Positions 1 through 11,359 of a stretch of 64,000 bases of DNA are shown in pieces. The translations under genes were made by a program, and so were the position numbers. The stretch lies in contig NC_081818.1 in assembly GCF_030704535.1 (NCBI RefSeq), positions 19,845,001-19,909,000 of the forward strand, in the 5' to 3' direction. Numbering within the stretch: position 1 is the stretch's first letter; each line of letters begins with the position of its first letter. A model generated the notes under the pieces. It saw nothing but the letters and a program-made list of their open reading frames with translations, made no database searches and was not told where the DNA came from. The stretch comes from Vitis vinifera (taxonomy: Eukaryota; Streptophyta; Magnoliopsida; Vitales; Vitaceae).

Positions 1-1247
1 CTTTCATAACTAATAAGGCTTATATTAAAAGAAATGCATATTATTACCCTAATTTTGACACCGTAATAGCTTCTTGAGAGCTCTATATGTGATATGCCAA
101 ACCCTGAGGCCAAGGACACCATGGTCACTTCGCTTATCAAATTGAAACCAAAACTAAAAGAAAATATCTCAAACATTTCAATTAAAAAAAATAAAAAAAT
201 AAAAAATAAAAAAACTCTATAAATCATAACAAAGAGAGTAATAAGTCAAGAATCCTAAATAATCAACTCTACTAAATTTATTTCTAAAGAAGGACCCTTC
301 TTATCCCGAGCTTTCCTTACTAATGTCACTTGTACCTAGAAAAGGGAATAATAAAGAAATGTGAGTTCCACGGTTTAGTAAAGAAAAAATAGTTTAATAA
401 GGAGGATCATGTACAACACATGATTAAATCATGAGAAATATCACACTTTATTAAAAAAAAAAAAAATCAATGAACAAGTAAGCTCATTTAATTCAATAAT
501 TTAATTCATTTTTAAAAAAATTTGACCACTTTCAATTTAAAGATAAAACCAAATAATATAGTTTACATAATCAATTCATATTTAAAAGAATTTTATAAAC
601 AAACATTTTGCTTTAGTCCACTAACACTGTACCTAAATAATGGGACTTACATTAAGTGATTAGCTTCAAAATATTCCTCTTACAAAATATAGAAAGTTAT
701 TTTTAAAAATATAAAAAATAAGTTAAAAGTATTTCAATTTCCAAATAGACTTTTATTTTATAAAATATCAAAAAACAATTTTTAAAAACTATTACCAAAA
801 ATTATTTTTCAAAATCATTTTTGAAAATACTTTCAAACATATTCTTAATTTCCTAATTAACATAATCTAATGCTCAGCTATGTATAACTTAATTTAACAT
901 TCAAATTTCTCACTATTCAACAGAGAAGATTTATTTAGAGCCAAGTTAATTAATTGAAAATTTTACATCCAAAATCTGGGTCACTACATATTCTTTGGTT
1001 GCTAGAGATCTCATTATAAATCACAATTCTTATTCTTTTGGTCTCCGAATAATGGAGTCCATATTGGTGAAGCACAGAACTCCATTGCCACCAGCATTAC
1101 CAATATCACTTGCTTTCACTCCAAGAACTTTTGGCACCATTGCACTGCGTATTCATAAGTTTAACCATCTTCGTGGCGCTTTCAAGTATTTCATCTTATA
1201 GGACCTAGTGTATCTTATAAGGGCATTTAACTCAATTTTGCCTAATT
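1..1247 (+). repeat. Module block alpha (noncoding)
   Basis: AT-rich block that recurs at 46057-47303 and, more diverged, at 33705-34920. Its first roughly 420 bases recur again at 2803-3226 and 48843-49272, and faintly at 20405-20500. A 68-codon open frame at 995-1201 is shared by copies but changes its 3' end in the 34678 copy, so I do not call it a gene. Confidence 0.75.
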
Positions 1248-1249
1248 CC

Positions 1250-1800
1250 TTAGAGAATAGAAAGACATCTTCAACAAATCAAACATGATAAAAAAGGTAT
1301 ATTTTATTAGTGGAGAGGTCAAGACATTTATATGCACTCTGAGTTATGGAATACCTTAGAAAGACACAAGGTTTAGATCTTTGGTCTAACTTGTGTTGAG
1401 CATATGGGCGTAGCCAAGGGTAGGAGAGACAACCAAATGTTTTGAGTGTAGTGTAATTTGGTGGGGTATGAAAGAGAGATTCAAAGGGGCATTTGGAGTG
1501 AAGGATTCAGGTGGGCATTGGTTTAATGAGATATGTAGCTGTGTGAAAAACAAATGGCCATTAAGAGAGAGGCATAAAGGCTTGACGCAACAAGGTTAAA
1601 CCCGTCTCGACAATATGTCGATGTCATCATTTAGATGGGCCATTGCGTTGAGGTGTATAAGGAGGGGCAGTGAGATGTTGAACACCATTGATTTCAAAGG
1701 AGTTTGTGAGTTTGTGATATCCTCCACCCAAGTCAGAGTAGTTAGAGAGTCATGAGCTTGGTATCAAAATAGCATTCAACAGTTGCTTTGAATTTGTGAT
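1250..1800 (-). pseudogene. Copia A remnant, integrase piece
   Basis: Read on the minus strand, this matches the integrase part of the copia A remnant seen more fully at 36927-38720. That includes the stretch encoding the integrase C-terminal region and the YFDTKLVTL-like segment. It has no open frame of useful length. The reverse-transcriptase side present in the other modules is absent here, so this module holds a shorter derivative. The same truncated piece is at 47310-47860 in the duplicated copy. Confidence 0.65.
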
Positions 1801-2802
1801 ATCTTTCGCCCAAGTATTAGTTTGCATGATTGGTTTAGCAATTTAATCGATCAATTTAGCTTGATAATGATAATTTTGTATGTCATACAAAAGTCATCTC
1901 AAGTAATTAAGGCTTTATTTCTTAAATTTAAATTTTATTAAAGTTGATGTATTAAATTAATCACATTAAGAAATGTGACTTTATTAGTACATATCATAAA
2001 AAGGTCTCATTACCTAGGAGTTGTCAATACTAAAATCCATTTACTATCCAACATTAATGCTTAGAAGAATCTTTAATTTTTAATACACTACAACTAATCT
2101 AACTTTACTTTGTCCACACCCATGGTTTCTAGAATGGTTGCAACTTGATTAGGATTTTCACCACAAGAAAACGAAGATACTATCCCATGACTTTAATCTT
2201 AGTAAGCGTCAATAAAATCCATAACTAAAGAGAGCATGTGATGTGCTGAAAATTAGTCGTTTCTATAAGTCTTCATAGAGCCAAAATTTGGTGGGCCAAT
2301 GTGTATAGTCACTATCATAGCAGGTATATAATCTAAAGACGTGATTTATAGTTGTGGTTTCTCTTTTGAACACAATTGTAGCCCATTGTGGGCGCCTTTA
2401 TTTTCTATAGAGGATATCATGGTTATGTTTGATAATTGTTTTCGAAAACAATTTTTGAGAATAATTTTTAAAAACTATTCTCTAATGTTTTTAGGAACTT
2501 GAAATATTTATGTTTTAAAAATAATTTTTATATTCAATGTTTTATTTTTAATTATTCTACATGTTTGTATACTTATTAAAAAAAAATCAAAAAATAAGTG
2601 AAAACAATAAAAAAAAAGCCAATTAAAAAATGTTCTCTAAAAACATCTTGTTTTTTATTTTTAAGAATAAAAAATAAAAAACTGTTTCTAATACTTATCA
2701 AACATGTTTTTTTTTTGTTTTTTTTTTTGTTTTGTAGAGTAGAAAACTATTCTTAAATACAATTGCAAAATAGGTTTTATGGATTCAGTTTTTCTATTTG
2801 CT
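1801..2802 (+). repeat. Module block beta (noncoding)
   Basis: Noncoding AT-rich block repeated at 32741-33700, 45111-46056 and 47861-48842, and partly at 20230-20400. It always lies between the copia A integrase end and block alpha. It carries homopolymer and A/T-rich runs near 2570-2750. I see no coding potential. Confidence 0.7.
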
Positions 2803-3226
2803 ATCATAACTCATAAGGCTTATATTAAAAAGAATGCATATTATTACCCTAATTTTGACACCGTAATAGCTGCTTGAGAGCTCTATCTATGATATGCCAA
2901 ACCCAGAGGCCAAGGACGCCACAGTTACTTCACTTATCAAACTAAAAAACCAAAAACTAAAAGAAAATATCTCAAACATTTCAATTAAAAATAAATAAAT
3001 AAAATAAAAAACTTTATAAATCATAACAAAGAGAGTCATAAGTCAAGAATCACAAATAATCAACTATACTAAAATTTATTTCTAAAGAAGCACCCTTCTT
3101 ATCCCCAACTTTCCTCACTAATGTCACTTGTACCTAGAAAGGGGAATAATAGATAAAGGGTGAGTTCAATAGCTTAGTCAAGAAAAAATAGTTCAATAAG
3201 GAGGATCATGTACAATACATAATTGG
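2803..3226 (+). repeat. Second, truncated copy of block alpha
   Basis: Bases 2803-3226 repeat the start of block alpha (position 1 onward), including the phrase around ttttgacaccgtaatagc. The copy breaks off shortly after the tag at about 3205-3226 and joins directly to GLP1 5' flank. This gives the GLP1 and GLP5 modules an alpha, copia, beta, alpha' order that GLP3 lacks. Confidence 0.75.
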
Positions 3227-4616
3227 TGAAAAAATCTATTAGCAGAGCTCCTCAGCCAACTCCAGAAATAGAATCAATGATGCCTTAGTTCACAGGTGAA
3301 GCAACCGAGACGAATTGGTGAAATGCAACCAACAATTTCAAATCAGTGAAGTGCAAAGCTCCTCTCAACCCACACCCAAATCTATTGGCAAACCAAATTT
3401 GCTTTCTCTTGTGGTGCATGTCTTTGCCACTTTTCAAATTTTCTATTCAAATAATGAACAAATGCTACATGAAATTTTTTGAATTCAAGTTGTTAAATTG
3501 CCATCCAAACACCACCTTTATAACTTTATTTTATCATTGTATAACAAATTTATATTCGTGGTTGAGACAAGAGGAGATGTCACAATGTGAAAGAGGTATT
3601 GTTAAAATTATTGAAAGAATCATCTAGCTGATAGGGTCTCCCACATCTGAAGTTCTCTAATTTTCATCAAATTATTATGCTGTAATGGTTTTGACCACGT
3701 CCTACACAATCTATCAGGTTGCTTCACGCCAACAATCGCCGCAACTTAAATATGATTATAAGACTGGTTCTACTTATGCTCATTCTAACTTGCTACTTAA
3801 GCAAATATCTTGTAATTAATTGGTCATTCAAATCTATGGAGCTGTGAAATTGTCCTAGCAAATAATCCTCACAAAAACTGTATTTCAAGCCAGTCATAAA
3901 CCTGAAATTGTTATTCTATAGCATTACTCAAACTCAAATAGTAGTTGTATTCTACAAAACAGGTCAAAGAAGGAGAAATTAAAAAATAAAAAATAAAAAA
4001 TAATTTCATAGCATGCATGAGCAGTGAAATACTACTGCTAGAACCTCTCTTGTATAGGAATGAGACCACTTCCACGGCAAGTGGCCTTTAGAAAAAAGTA
4101 GTTTCTTGTTTGAAAGAAATACCTTAGTCTGACCCTGTCCTTTTAATTTATTTTATTTTGTTAATTAAGAAGTCAAAACTAAATCTTATTGAACTGTATA
4201 TTTTTTATATGCGGAGACCAGGTAGCTAGGTCATCGGGATATGAGAAAATCATCTCAATGGACATTGATGAACTCCTCTAATATTTCTTTTACTCGAGTA
4301 TTGGAACATTATAGAAGTTATATAACTGGATATCAAAGAATTCCTCATCCAGCTCCCTTGTTAGCTGTTAGCACTTACAACAGCAAGAGTGAAGTCGTAG
4401 CAATTGACACTAGTATGGGACACAAGTTTTACCAAATGAAAATGTCATAGCAAGAGTGAAGTCGTTTGCTATATACAATATTTAAATGTTTATAGAAGTT
4501 AATGAACTAAGACAAACTTTGAGGACTTGGTAATTTAAATCATTTGTCTTTTATTTGGATTTGAATAGTTAATACAAGACTATTTCAAAGCTCCAATATT
4601 TCATAGACTCTTCAGG
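3227..4616 (+). promoter_or_regulatory. GLP1 5' flank
   Basis: Upstream region shared with 49273-50662 almost base for base, and with 23280-24896 and 40801-41884 with indels. A TTGACC W-box-type core is at 3691-3696, and a TTGAC core occurs near 4402. Both are too short to be conclusive. Open frames at 3346-3627 and 4241-4450 are not kept in GLP2 or GLP4 and are judged to be chance. Confidence 0.5.
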
Positions 4617-4624
4617 TATAAATA
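4617..4624 (+). promoter_or_regulatory. TATA box of GLP1
   Basis: TATAAATA, 133 bases before the ATG. The same box sits at the same spacing before GLP2, GLP4 and GLP5, which implies a 5' UTR of about 100 bases. Confidence 0.8.
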
Positions 4625-4749
4625 GACAGCCAACCCTCATAACGAATCCACAGCAAAAACAAACTCTAGCCACCTTAGCAGTTCATTGCGCTAGTAAATT
4701 CCTTGCTCTTTCCTCAAAGAAGGATTGCTTGAGAATGCATTGTATAAAC

Positions 4750-5531
4750 ATGAAGAAGATGGTCGTTAACACCCTCGCATGCATTGCACTCTCGGCTATG
4801 TCATTTTTCCTTGCCTCTGCCTCCGATCCTAGTCCTCTTCAGGACTTTTGTGTGGCTGTTAATGACACAAAGACCACTGGTATGATATTAATGTTTTTTC
4901 TCTAGTCTTGTTCCTTTGATGATCAGATTTATTCTCTTTATCTATATATCAATGATTTCATGGCAGCACGGCCTAATGCGTTTATGGATTTGCAGTGTTT
5001 GTTAATGGGAAAGTCTGCAAGGATCCAAAGGTTGCGACAGCAAATGATTTCTTCTTTTCAGGGCTTCGGGTTCCTGGAAATACCTCAAACAAAGTTGGGT
5101 CAATGGTCACACCCGCAAATGTGGCTCAGATACCCGGACTCAACACGCTTGGCATTTCACTAGCTCGTGTTGATTATGCCCCATATGGTCTCAATCCTCC
5201 CCACACCCACCCCCGTGCCACAGAGATACTGACCGTCCTGGAGGGAACACTTTATGTAGGCTTCGTGACCTCTAATCCCGACAACCGCCTCATCTGCAAG
5301 GTCCTTTACAAAGGAGATGTTTTCGTCTTCCCAGAGGGTCTCATTCACTTCCAGCTCAATGTGGGAAAAACAAAAGCAGTAGCCATTGCTGCATTGAGTA
5401 GCCAGAACCCTGGCGTGATCACCATTGCCAATGCGGTATTTGGCTCAAAGCCAGCAATTTCAGCTGATGTTCTTACAAAGGCCTTCCAAGTGGACAAGAA
5501 GGTGGTTGACTATCTTCAATCTCAGTTCTAG
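4750..5531 (+). CDS. Germin-like protein, copy 1 (GLP1)
   Basis: Secreted cupin of the germin-like family, expected to act in the cell wall. Family members bind Mn and several have superoxide dismutase activity; activity is not shown here. Exons are 4750-4879 and 4996-5531, with a GT-AG intron of 116 bases at 4880-4995. The joined product is 221 residues, normal for the family. Residues 1-25 form a hydrophobic signal peptide ending in SAS before DPSP. Cys34 and Cys51 are the usual disulfide pair. Germin box 1 ([13 protein letters not shown]) supplies His113, His115 and Glu120; box 2 (PEGLIHFQ) supplies His161. Sequons occur at Asn38 and Asn72, and KGD at 149-151. Cys144 is an extra cysteine shared only with GLP5. 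An in-frame upstream ATG at 4735 would add five residues; the ATG at 4750 is chosen because GLP2 and GLP4 lack the upstream one. Subfamily 1 assignment is inference from overall motif resemblance. Confidence 0.95.
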
Positions 5532-5650
5532 ACTGACAACCACACCTACTAGAATGACTCACCCATTCACATCTTACTATTCATAAGATTAGATATCACT
5601 TATATGTATTCATTGCTGAAATGTGTGACAATCATTTCTTTTTATATCCT

Positions 5651-5656
5651 AATAAA
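5651..5656 (+). terminator. Poly(A) signal of GLP1
   Basis: AATAAA 120 bases after the stop codon. It is kept at the equivalent place in all five copies, including the pseudogene. Confidence 0.65.
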
Positions 5657-6096
5657 ATGAAGGTGTTTTTTCATGTACATACAATATCTGAATTTCCTTA
5701 ATTACAATTACTTCATAGCCGTTGCCGCAAAAGTGGCAAGGTACTTGTGTCCATCATTTGTCATAAGCATTGGTGTTTTTTCTTTTCTTTTCTTTTTTTA
5801 ATTTATGTTTCAGATTGCGTAAGGTATGACATTTTCTCATTACTTATTCAAGCTTTTGTAGCACTTGAAGCTTAGTTTAGAGACAAACTTGAGGTCAAAT
5901 CTCTCTAGTTTGTTAAGTCCATCGGAAGTTCGTACATAAAATACATTTTTGAATATTAATACAAATTGTTGGCCCATCATACAATATAGGATCACTTGTA
6001 GCGGGCATGCCCGAATCCTTCTCATTATTAAAATTGCTAAATGTTCAAATACTACTAACCTCAACTCATTTAAATGCCCAAACCTATTTCGATAAG
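5657..6096 (+). repeat. GLP1 3' flank block
   Basis: Shared 3' flank found after every GLP copy (25937, 36311, 42925, 51703). In this module it is interrupted after about 6096 by inserted sequence and resumes at 8515-8580, where ttctatttcttaattata matches the flank of GLP2 at 26400-26420. Confidence 0.75.
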
Positions 6097-6942
6097 TGTA
6101 ACACCTAGGGGTGAATGGGTGTTTTTAAATATTACAATATAAGCAACAAATAAATTAACCCAAACTAAACTTGGAGATATTAGGGATAATCAAACAATCA
6201 AAGATCAAGCAAGGAACATGGAAATTTTTCATGGAAAACCCTCACACTAACTGTGTAGATAAAAAACCACGAGGTTTAAAACCTTTAATCTACAATCCAT
6301 TATTTGATATCAAAGTACACAAATTTACTTTATTGTTTTACCCTAAAGACCTACTCGATCTTTGGCAGCTATACCTTAATCTATGTCCGCGACGGAGCAC
6401 CATCAATACTCTAGTGGATTCCTCTCAACCTCTGAGGGGATATAGATCCTTCCAACAACCTAAAATTCAATCATATGAATTCTTTCTTGAGAGATTGGGA
6501 ATGATAGGGCAATAGAGCAAATTAGTATATTCTCTCAAAGTTTAATTTCCTTCAAAAACATATTTAGTTGTGGTATATATAGGCCTAGGAGCCTAGAGGG
6601 TTGGAAATGGAAAAAAACTAAAATATCAACTTTACAAAACTTAATTAAGAAAAGAATTTTCTTAAAAATAAAATAAAATAAAATCTCAAAGTGCCAAAAA
6701 TTAATTAATACATTTTAGCTATATTCTAAAACTCCTGATTCAATTATACCTTATTAAAAAAACTAACTTACCTTTAACAAACATTTTCAAATTTACCTGT
6801 GACAATCCCATTGAATGAACAACAACCTCAAATCCTAAATCGAGAGAAAGTCACTATTTAAAAATATTCCTATACCAAAATGAAATGAAAAAGAATAAAA
6901 TTGCCAACAAATATAGTACAAGAGCTAATTGTCTCAACAATA
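6097..6942. other. Inserted sequence of unknown type
   Basis: Absent from the 3' flanks of GLP2, GLP3 and GLP4, present at 52143-52980 in the duplicated copy. It looks like transposon-derived noncoding sequence. The 114-codon frame at 6171-6515 is shortened at its start in the other copy and resembles nothing I know. No clear termini were found. Confidence 0.4.
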
Positions 6943-8509
6943 TGTTGGAATTGAACCCTTAAAAGCAAGATATAATGTAATAAAGTTAGATTTATCTATC
7001 TCCTTACTATCTCTTTAGTATATTTACATTGATTTTAGTATTCAACTCATGTCTCTTATATTGTACATGCCTTGGGTGCATTAAGAATTGCACAGAAGAT
7101 ATAAGTCATGAGTTCCTTAGAAATAGATAAGTTGTCCACAGTCAATTCATGGATTTGGACAATCTAATAGATACTATAGTTCACCACTTTCTAATTAAAG
7201 AGATGACTTGTCTTAAACATTGGGATAGGTTTTCCATGATAAGTGCACTAGTATATATGATGCACACTAGACATGACCTACAATGAATCATGAGGCAAAA
7301 CTATCAATTGTCATGACTCACCAAGCTACTATACTATATGGACTCTCAACCTTGAAAAGATATCGAGTTTATGCCAAAATCAATAGGAGGCTTTAACTTA
7401 TGGGTGAGATCCTAAAATGGTCACATATCCATTTAGATTGGGTCACTATTGATGGAGGCTGGTGGCAATAGGTATTCTCATCTCATGGGATTGAGACAAT
7501 GTGTCCCCTTGGGTGGTCTAAAGGACATGTGATCATGAAATTTGTAGTGTCGTCGTAATTCTTTTAATGGAATTTGACATATGCTCCTTGGAGTTAAAGT
7601 ATGTCAATTGATCACATAATAAGTGGAATTTGTAACTCAAGCATTTGAGAGGTAATCTTGATAGATGATAACACTATCTTACTAGATTACGAACACCAAT
7701 TCATGAGGAGTTTGTATACAGTGGATAGTAGGTCACATACCCGAGCTTTATTTCGTTATTTACATATGGTATTAGAATGCAATTGATTCTTAATGGGATG
7801 TTGAATCAACTTCAAAATTTGATTCTAGGGGAGTTGGATTGGATTCTCTTTAGTTGATTCCTAGTAGTCCCCGTTCTAAGCTCATATACCATGATGACAC
7901 GATTTATAGGCATTAGATTGGTTCTAGATTCATTCTTGTACATAAGGGTGTTTTAGTTATTATGTAAGGTTGCACAATGGATAATGAACAAGGTTTCTAG
8001 ATTAGGCTAATTGATTAATTAAATAACCCTATATGAATAATTAATCAATTAGGACTCATTTTGGGCTAGATTAAGTGACTCAAGTCTTGATGGACTCAAG
8101 TCACTTAAACCTAATGGACAACCTTATAATACCCTCTTATGGGTTAAGATTTCCTTATAATACCTTTAGTTAGTTGTCTTCCACTTCTAGAAAGAGAGAA
8201 AAAAGACAATCAAGGTTTTCATCCTTCCAAAGAGCACACTTTGTAGTGTTAAGATCATGGTTCAAGTTATCAAGTGGAAGATCTTGGGTGTACGAGACCT
8301 CCAAACTATTCAAACATATTCTTCATCATATGGAATTGATATGGAAACATCCAGATCCAAATATGAGGTCCAAATCTCTAAATCTTTATTCTAAATTGGT
8401 TTTATTGTCATTTTATTTTACTACGATAGATTTGGAAATGCGTAAAGATGGATACATGCACTCTACGAGATATAGGGCATGAGAACGAAGTAATTCAAGG
8501 TTTGCAACA
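6943..8509 (+). mobile_element. Solo LTR, 1567 bases, TSD CAATA
   Basis: Begins TGTTGG and ends AACA. It is flanked by the 5-base direct repeat caata at 6938-6942 and 8510-8514, as expected of an integrase-made target-site duplication. No internal retroelement coding region follows, so it is a solo LTR. A related but diverged copy lies in reverse orientation at 15666-17377. The 102-codon frame at 8174-8482 is inside the LTR and is not treated as a gene. Confidence 0.8.
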
Positions 8510-8514
8510 CAATA

Positions 8515-8967
8515 TCCTCCCAAATATTTCTTCTATTTCTTAATTATATATTCCAACTTTTATTTTTCTATGTGAACAAGGTGATGCAAGGCTTATTTAA
8601 TTCATATGTATAATGTAATTTTATGTGTTTATATATATATATATATATATATGTAATTGGAATTAACTCCTAACATAAAGTTTTTCGATAAAAGATATTT
8701 ACTAGGAACTTTGGAGGCTTAATTCTCTTCACATATAGAGTACTTTACTATAGTGAAATAAATCATAAACTCTTTTGTCAGGTAAAAAAGTATGTAGGCA
8801 TTATTCAATAAACATTTTTTTTTCTCACTATTTCTAGAACTAAACCAATGATTGAACTAGCCGATTCACGATTCAATAGTCGAATCGATAATTGAATCGC
8901 GATCGAACTGGTGACGTAATAAATATATAATTTATACATTATTAAAATTAAAATTAAAATTTAAAAA

Positions 8968-9011
<44 letters not shown>

Positions 9012-11317
9012 AATATTTCCTTTTTTATATATGAAATGTCGAATTAAATGGTAATGATAAATATAAATATATTAATATAATAAATTTTATTAAATAGAAT
9101 ATGTATAATATTTAACTATGAAAATATATTTAAAATGAAAAGAAAATTTTAATATTTAATTTTATCTCTATCTATTTTATTATTTTAAACTTTTAAAAAT
9201 TATTATATTATTTTTATACTTATATTATATAATTATTATAAAAATAATTGTGAATGTAAATATTTATATTTGTTAAATATACTTGAATGATAAAAATTTG
9301 AAACAAAAATCAATATTTTATATTTATATTTTATTTTATTGAAACATTTGCTAATTAAGTTGGTTGCATTGCACAGTGGTCCAGGCATTGGATCTTTTAG
9401 TCCCTGCTTACCCTTGAAGCCTCAAACATATTGTTGGACTAGAGCATGTTATTAGGCTACAGTCAAAGCTCATTGGGCCAGAAATGAAAGGGACTCACAT
9501 TGTGATTTCGGTCAAAATACTGTTGATTAGTTTAAGGGATCGGAAACCAGACAGACCATTTGGTTCAATGGTCGGACCGTTGAATACTCAAGGGCCTTGC
9601 TTGGTGCGTTCAATGAAAGGAATTGGAGAATAGCTAATGTAATGTCCATTTCGATGCACTTTATGTTTTGTGTTTTAAAATATAGAAAATAATATTAACT
9701 TCTAGATGAAAAATAATAATTTTTAGAGACATTATAATGAGTCTTACTATTACAAATTTTAAAACAATTAAAAATAATTTTTAAGGATATAAGGGAAATC
9801 TATACTTTTTATATAAACATATTGATAATCACCATTCCACTGTTAGTTTGTATAAATAGGAATGGAAATCATATTAATTTAACATGCAAGACATTATATT
9901 AAAAATACATAATTATAATTATAAAAAATACTAATATTTTTTAATAAAAAGTTATCTACAAATAATAATAGTTTAAAGTAAAAAAGCAATAAATTAAATT
10001 TATAAATTTTTTATTTTTTTATAATAACAGGCTAATGGAAAATGTTTTTATTTCTATTTTTATTTTTAATTTTTTTTATTCATGTTTGAAGATTGCTATA
10101 ACAACATTGTCATACTTGATGCATCCCTAATTTCAAATTTCAAACACCAAATATTGAAAATATAATTAAAGGTTACCGATATATTCATTATGAGAAAATG
10201 CAATTTTTTATTTGAGTAAAACTATTTAGTTGTCAAAATTTAAAACCAATTAAAACTTACAGAGGTGTTTGTTTTTTTTTTTTAACTTTGTAAGTAATTT
10301 TCTTTCAAATTTTAAGTTGTTTATTTTTTTTTACTTTTTTTTACAACTTATTATAAAATTTTAACTGAATAGCAAAAGTCAAAATATTTTATTTTTTTAA
10401 TAAAAAATAATAATATATTGGTTTTTCTTTACTTTTTAATACTTAATGGAAATAAAATATTATAAAAAACAAACAACCAAACGCTTAACACAATGAAACT
10501 CTATTTGGTTTTAAGTTTCGTTAAGAATTAAGTAAAAAAAAAAACCATCACCTTATTATTTTAAAATTTGGTTATTTTGAAAATTATAAAAAAAAAATCC
10601 AAAATTAATAAAAACTTTGAAAATTTAGAAAGGGTTGTTGAGATTGGGCATGTAAATTTTAGTTCGTAATGAGATGATTGTGATTTTCATAGTTTGATTT
10701 GTATCGATGAGATACAAATGATGAATATATGACTTAATTTTTTCTTATATCTTGAAAATGATTTTGTAAACTCCTATCTAAAGAAAATATCAGTCGCAAA
10801 CTATATTTACATTTAAAATAATTCAAGTTTCAAAAATAAATCTAAGTTTTTTTTTCTTTTATTTTATTTATATTTATTTATTTATTTATTTATTTTTAAT
10901 GTAGAAGATTCGGTTATAATGGAAGTGAGATTGAAATTTTAGATTTCTGTCGACTGAAAATGGAAATTTAGACTTGCAAGTTTATATTGGAAGTGAAATG
11001 AAAATTTTAGAAATCTACTATGACTGAAAATTGAAATTTTGGATTTGCAAATTTTGCTTACTATGAATGAAAAACTGATCAAATAAAAAATTTCTATGTG
11101 ACCTGTTTGAAATCTATTTCAAAATTTATAAAAAAAAAAAAAAAAATCTTATTTTACAGTAAACAAATTGATTTGGAATCGGAATTTTGGTTTTGTGCAT
11201 TAGGTTTTACCAATAGCCACAAAAATAAAAAAATTTGATTTTCGTGGTGCCAAAATTGAAATTTCTGATTCATGCATCCAAATACTCATTTCCATGCCAA
11301 ATTTTATTATTTTATTA

Positions 11318-11351
<34 letters not shown>

Positions 11352-11355
11352 GCAT
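8515..11355. other. AT-rich noncoding stretch
   Basis: After about 70 bases of resumed GLP 3' flank the sequence becomes extremely AT-rich, with TA runs at about 8631-8652 and 8979-9003. The more balanced part at about 9355-9640 resembles transposon-derived sequence but carries no stable coding frame: the frame open at 55198-55401 in the other copy is altered here by a small indel. A TTA triplet run ends near 11351. No gene is supported. Confidence 0.5.
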
Positions 11356-11359
11356 GATT

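Noticed and set aside
995..1201. Small open frame repeated at 47051 and 34678
   Set aside because: The copies lose collinearity at the 3' end (34678 copy), there is no recognisable domain, and the block lies within noncoding repeat alpha. Its opposite strand also reads without early stops, so open length is not informative.
3346..3627. 93-codon frame upstream of GLP1 (and at 49393, 35289)
   Set aside because: It lies within the shared 5' flank, is not maintained in the GLP2 flank, and has a frameshift in the GLP3 copy.
4960..5163. Overlapping + frame inside GLP exon 2
   Set aside because: Alternative frame of the germin gene; it includes intron sequence and the splice acceptor.
5160..5348. 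62-codon minus frame opposite GLP exon 2, present in all copies
   Set aside because: Antisense shadow of conserved germin codons; its persistence follows from the sense protein.
8174..8482. 102-codon frame, also at 53904-54212
   Set aside because: Falls wholly inside the solo LTR and near its 3' terminus. The related reversed LTR does not keep the frame.
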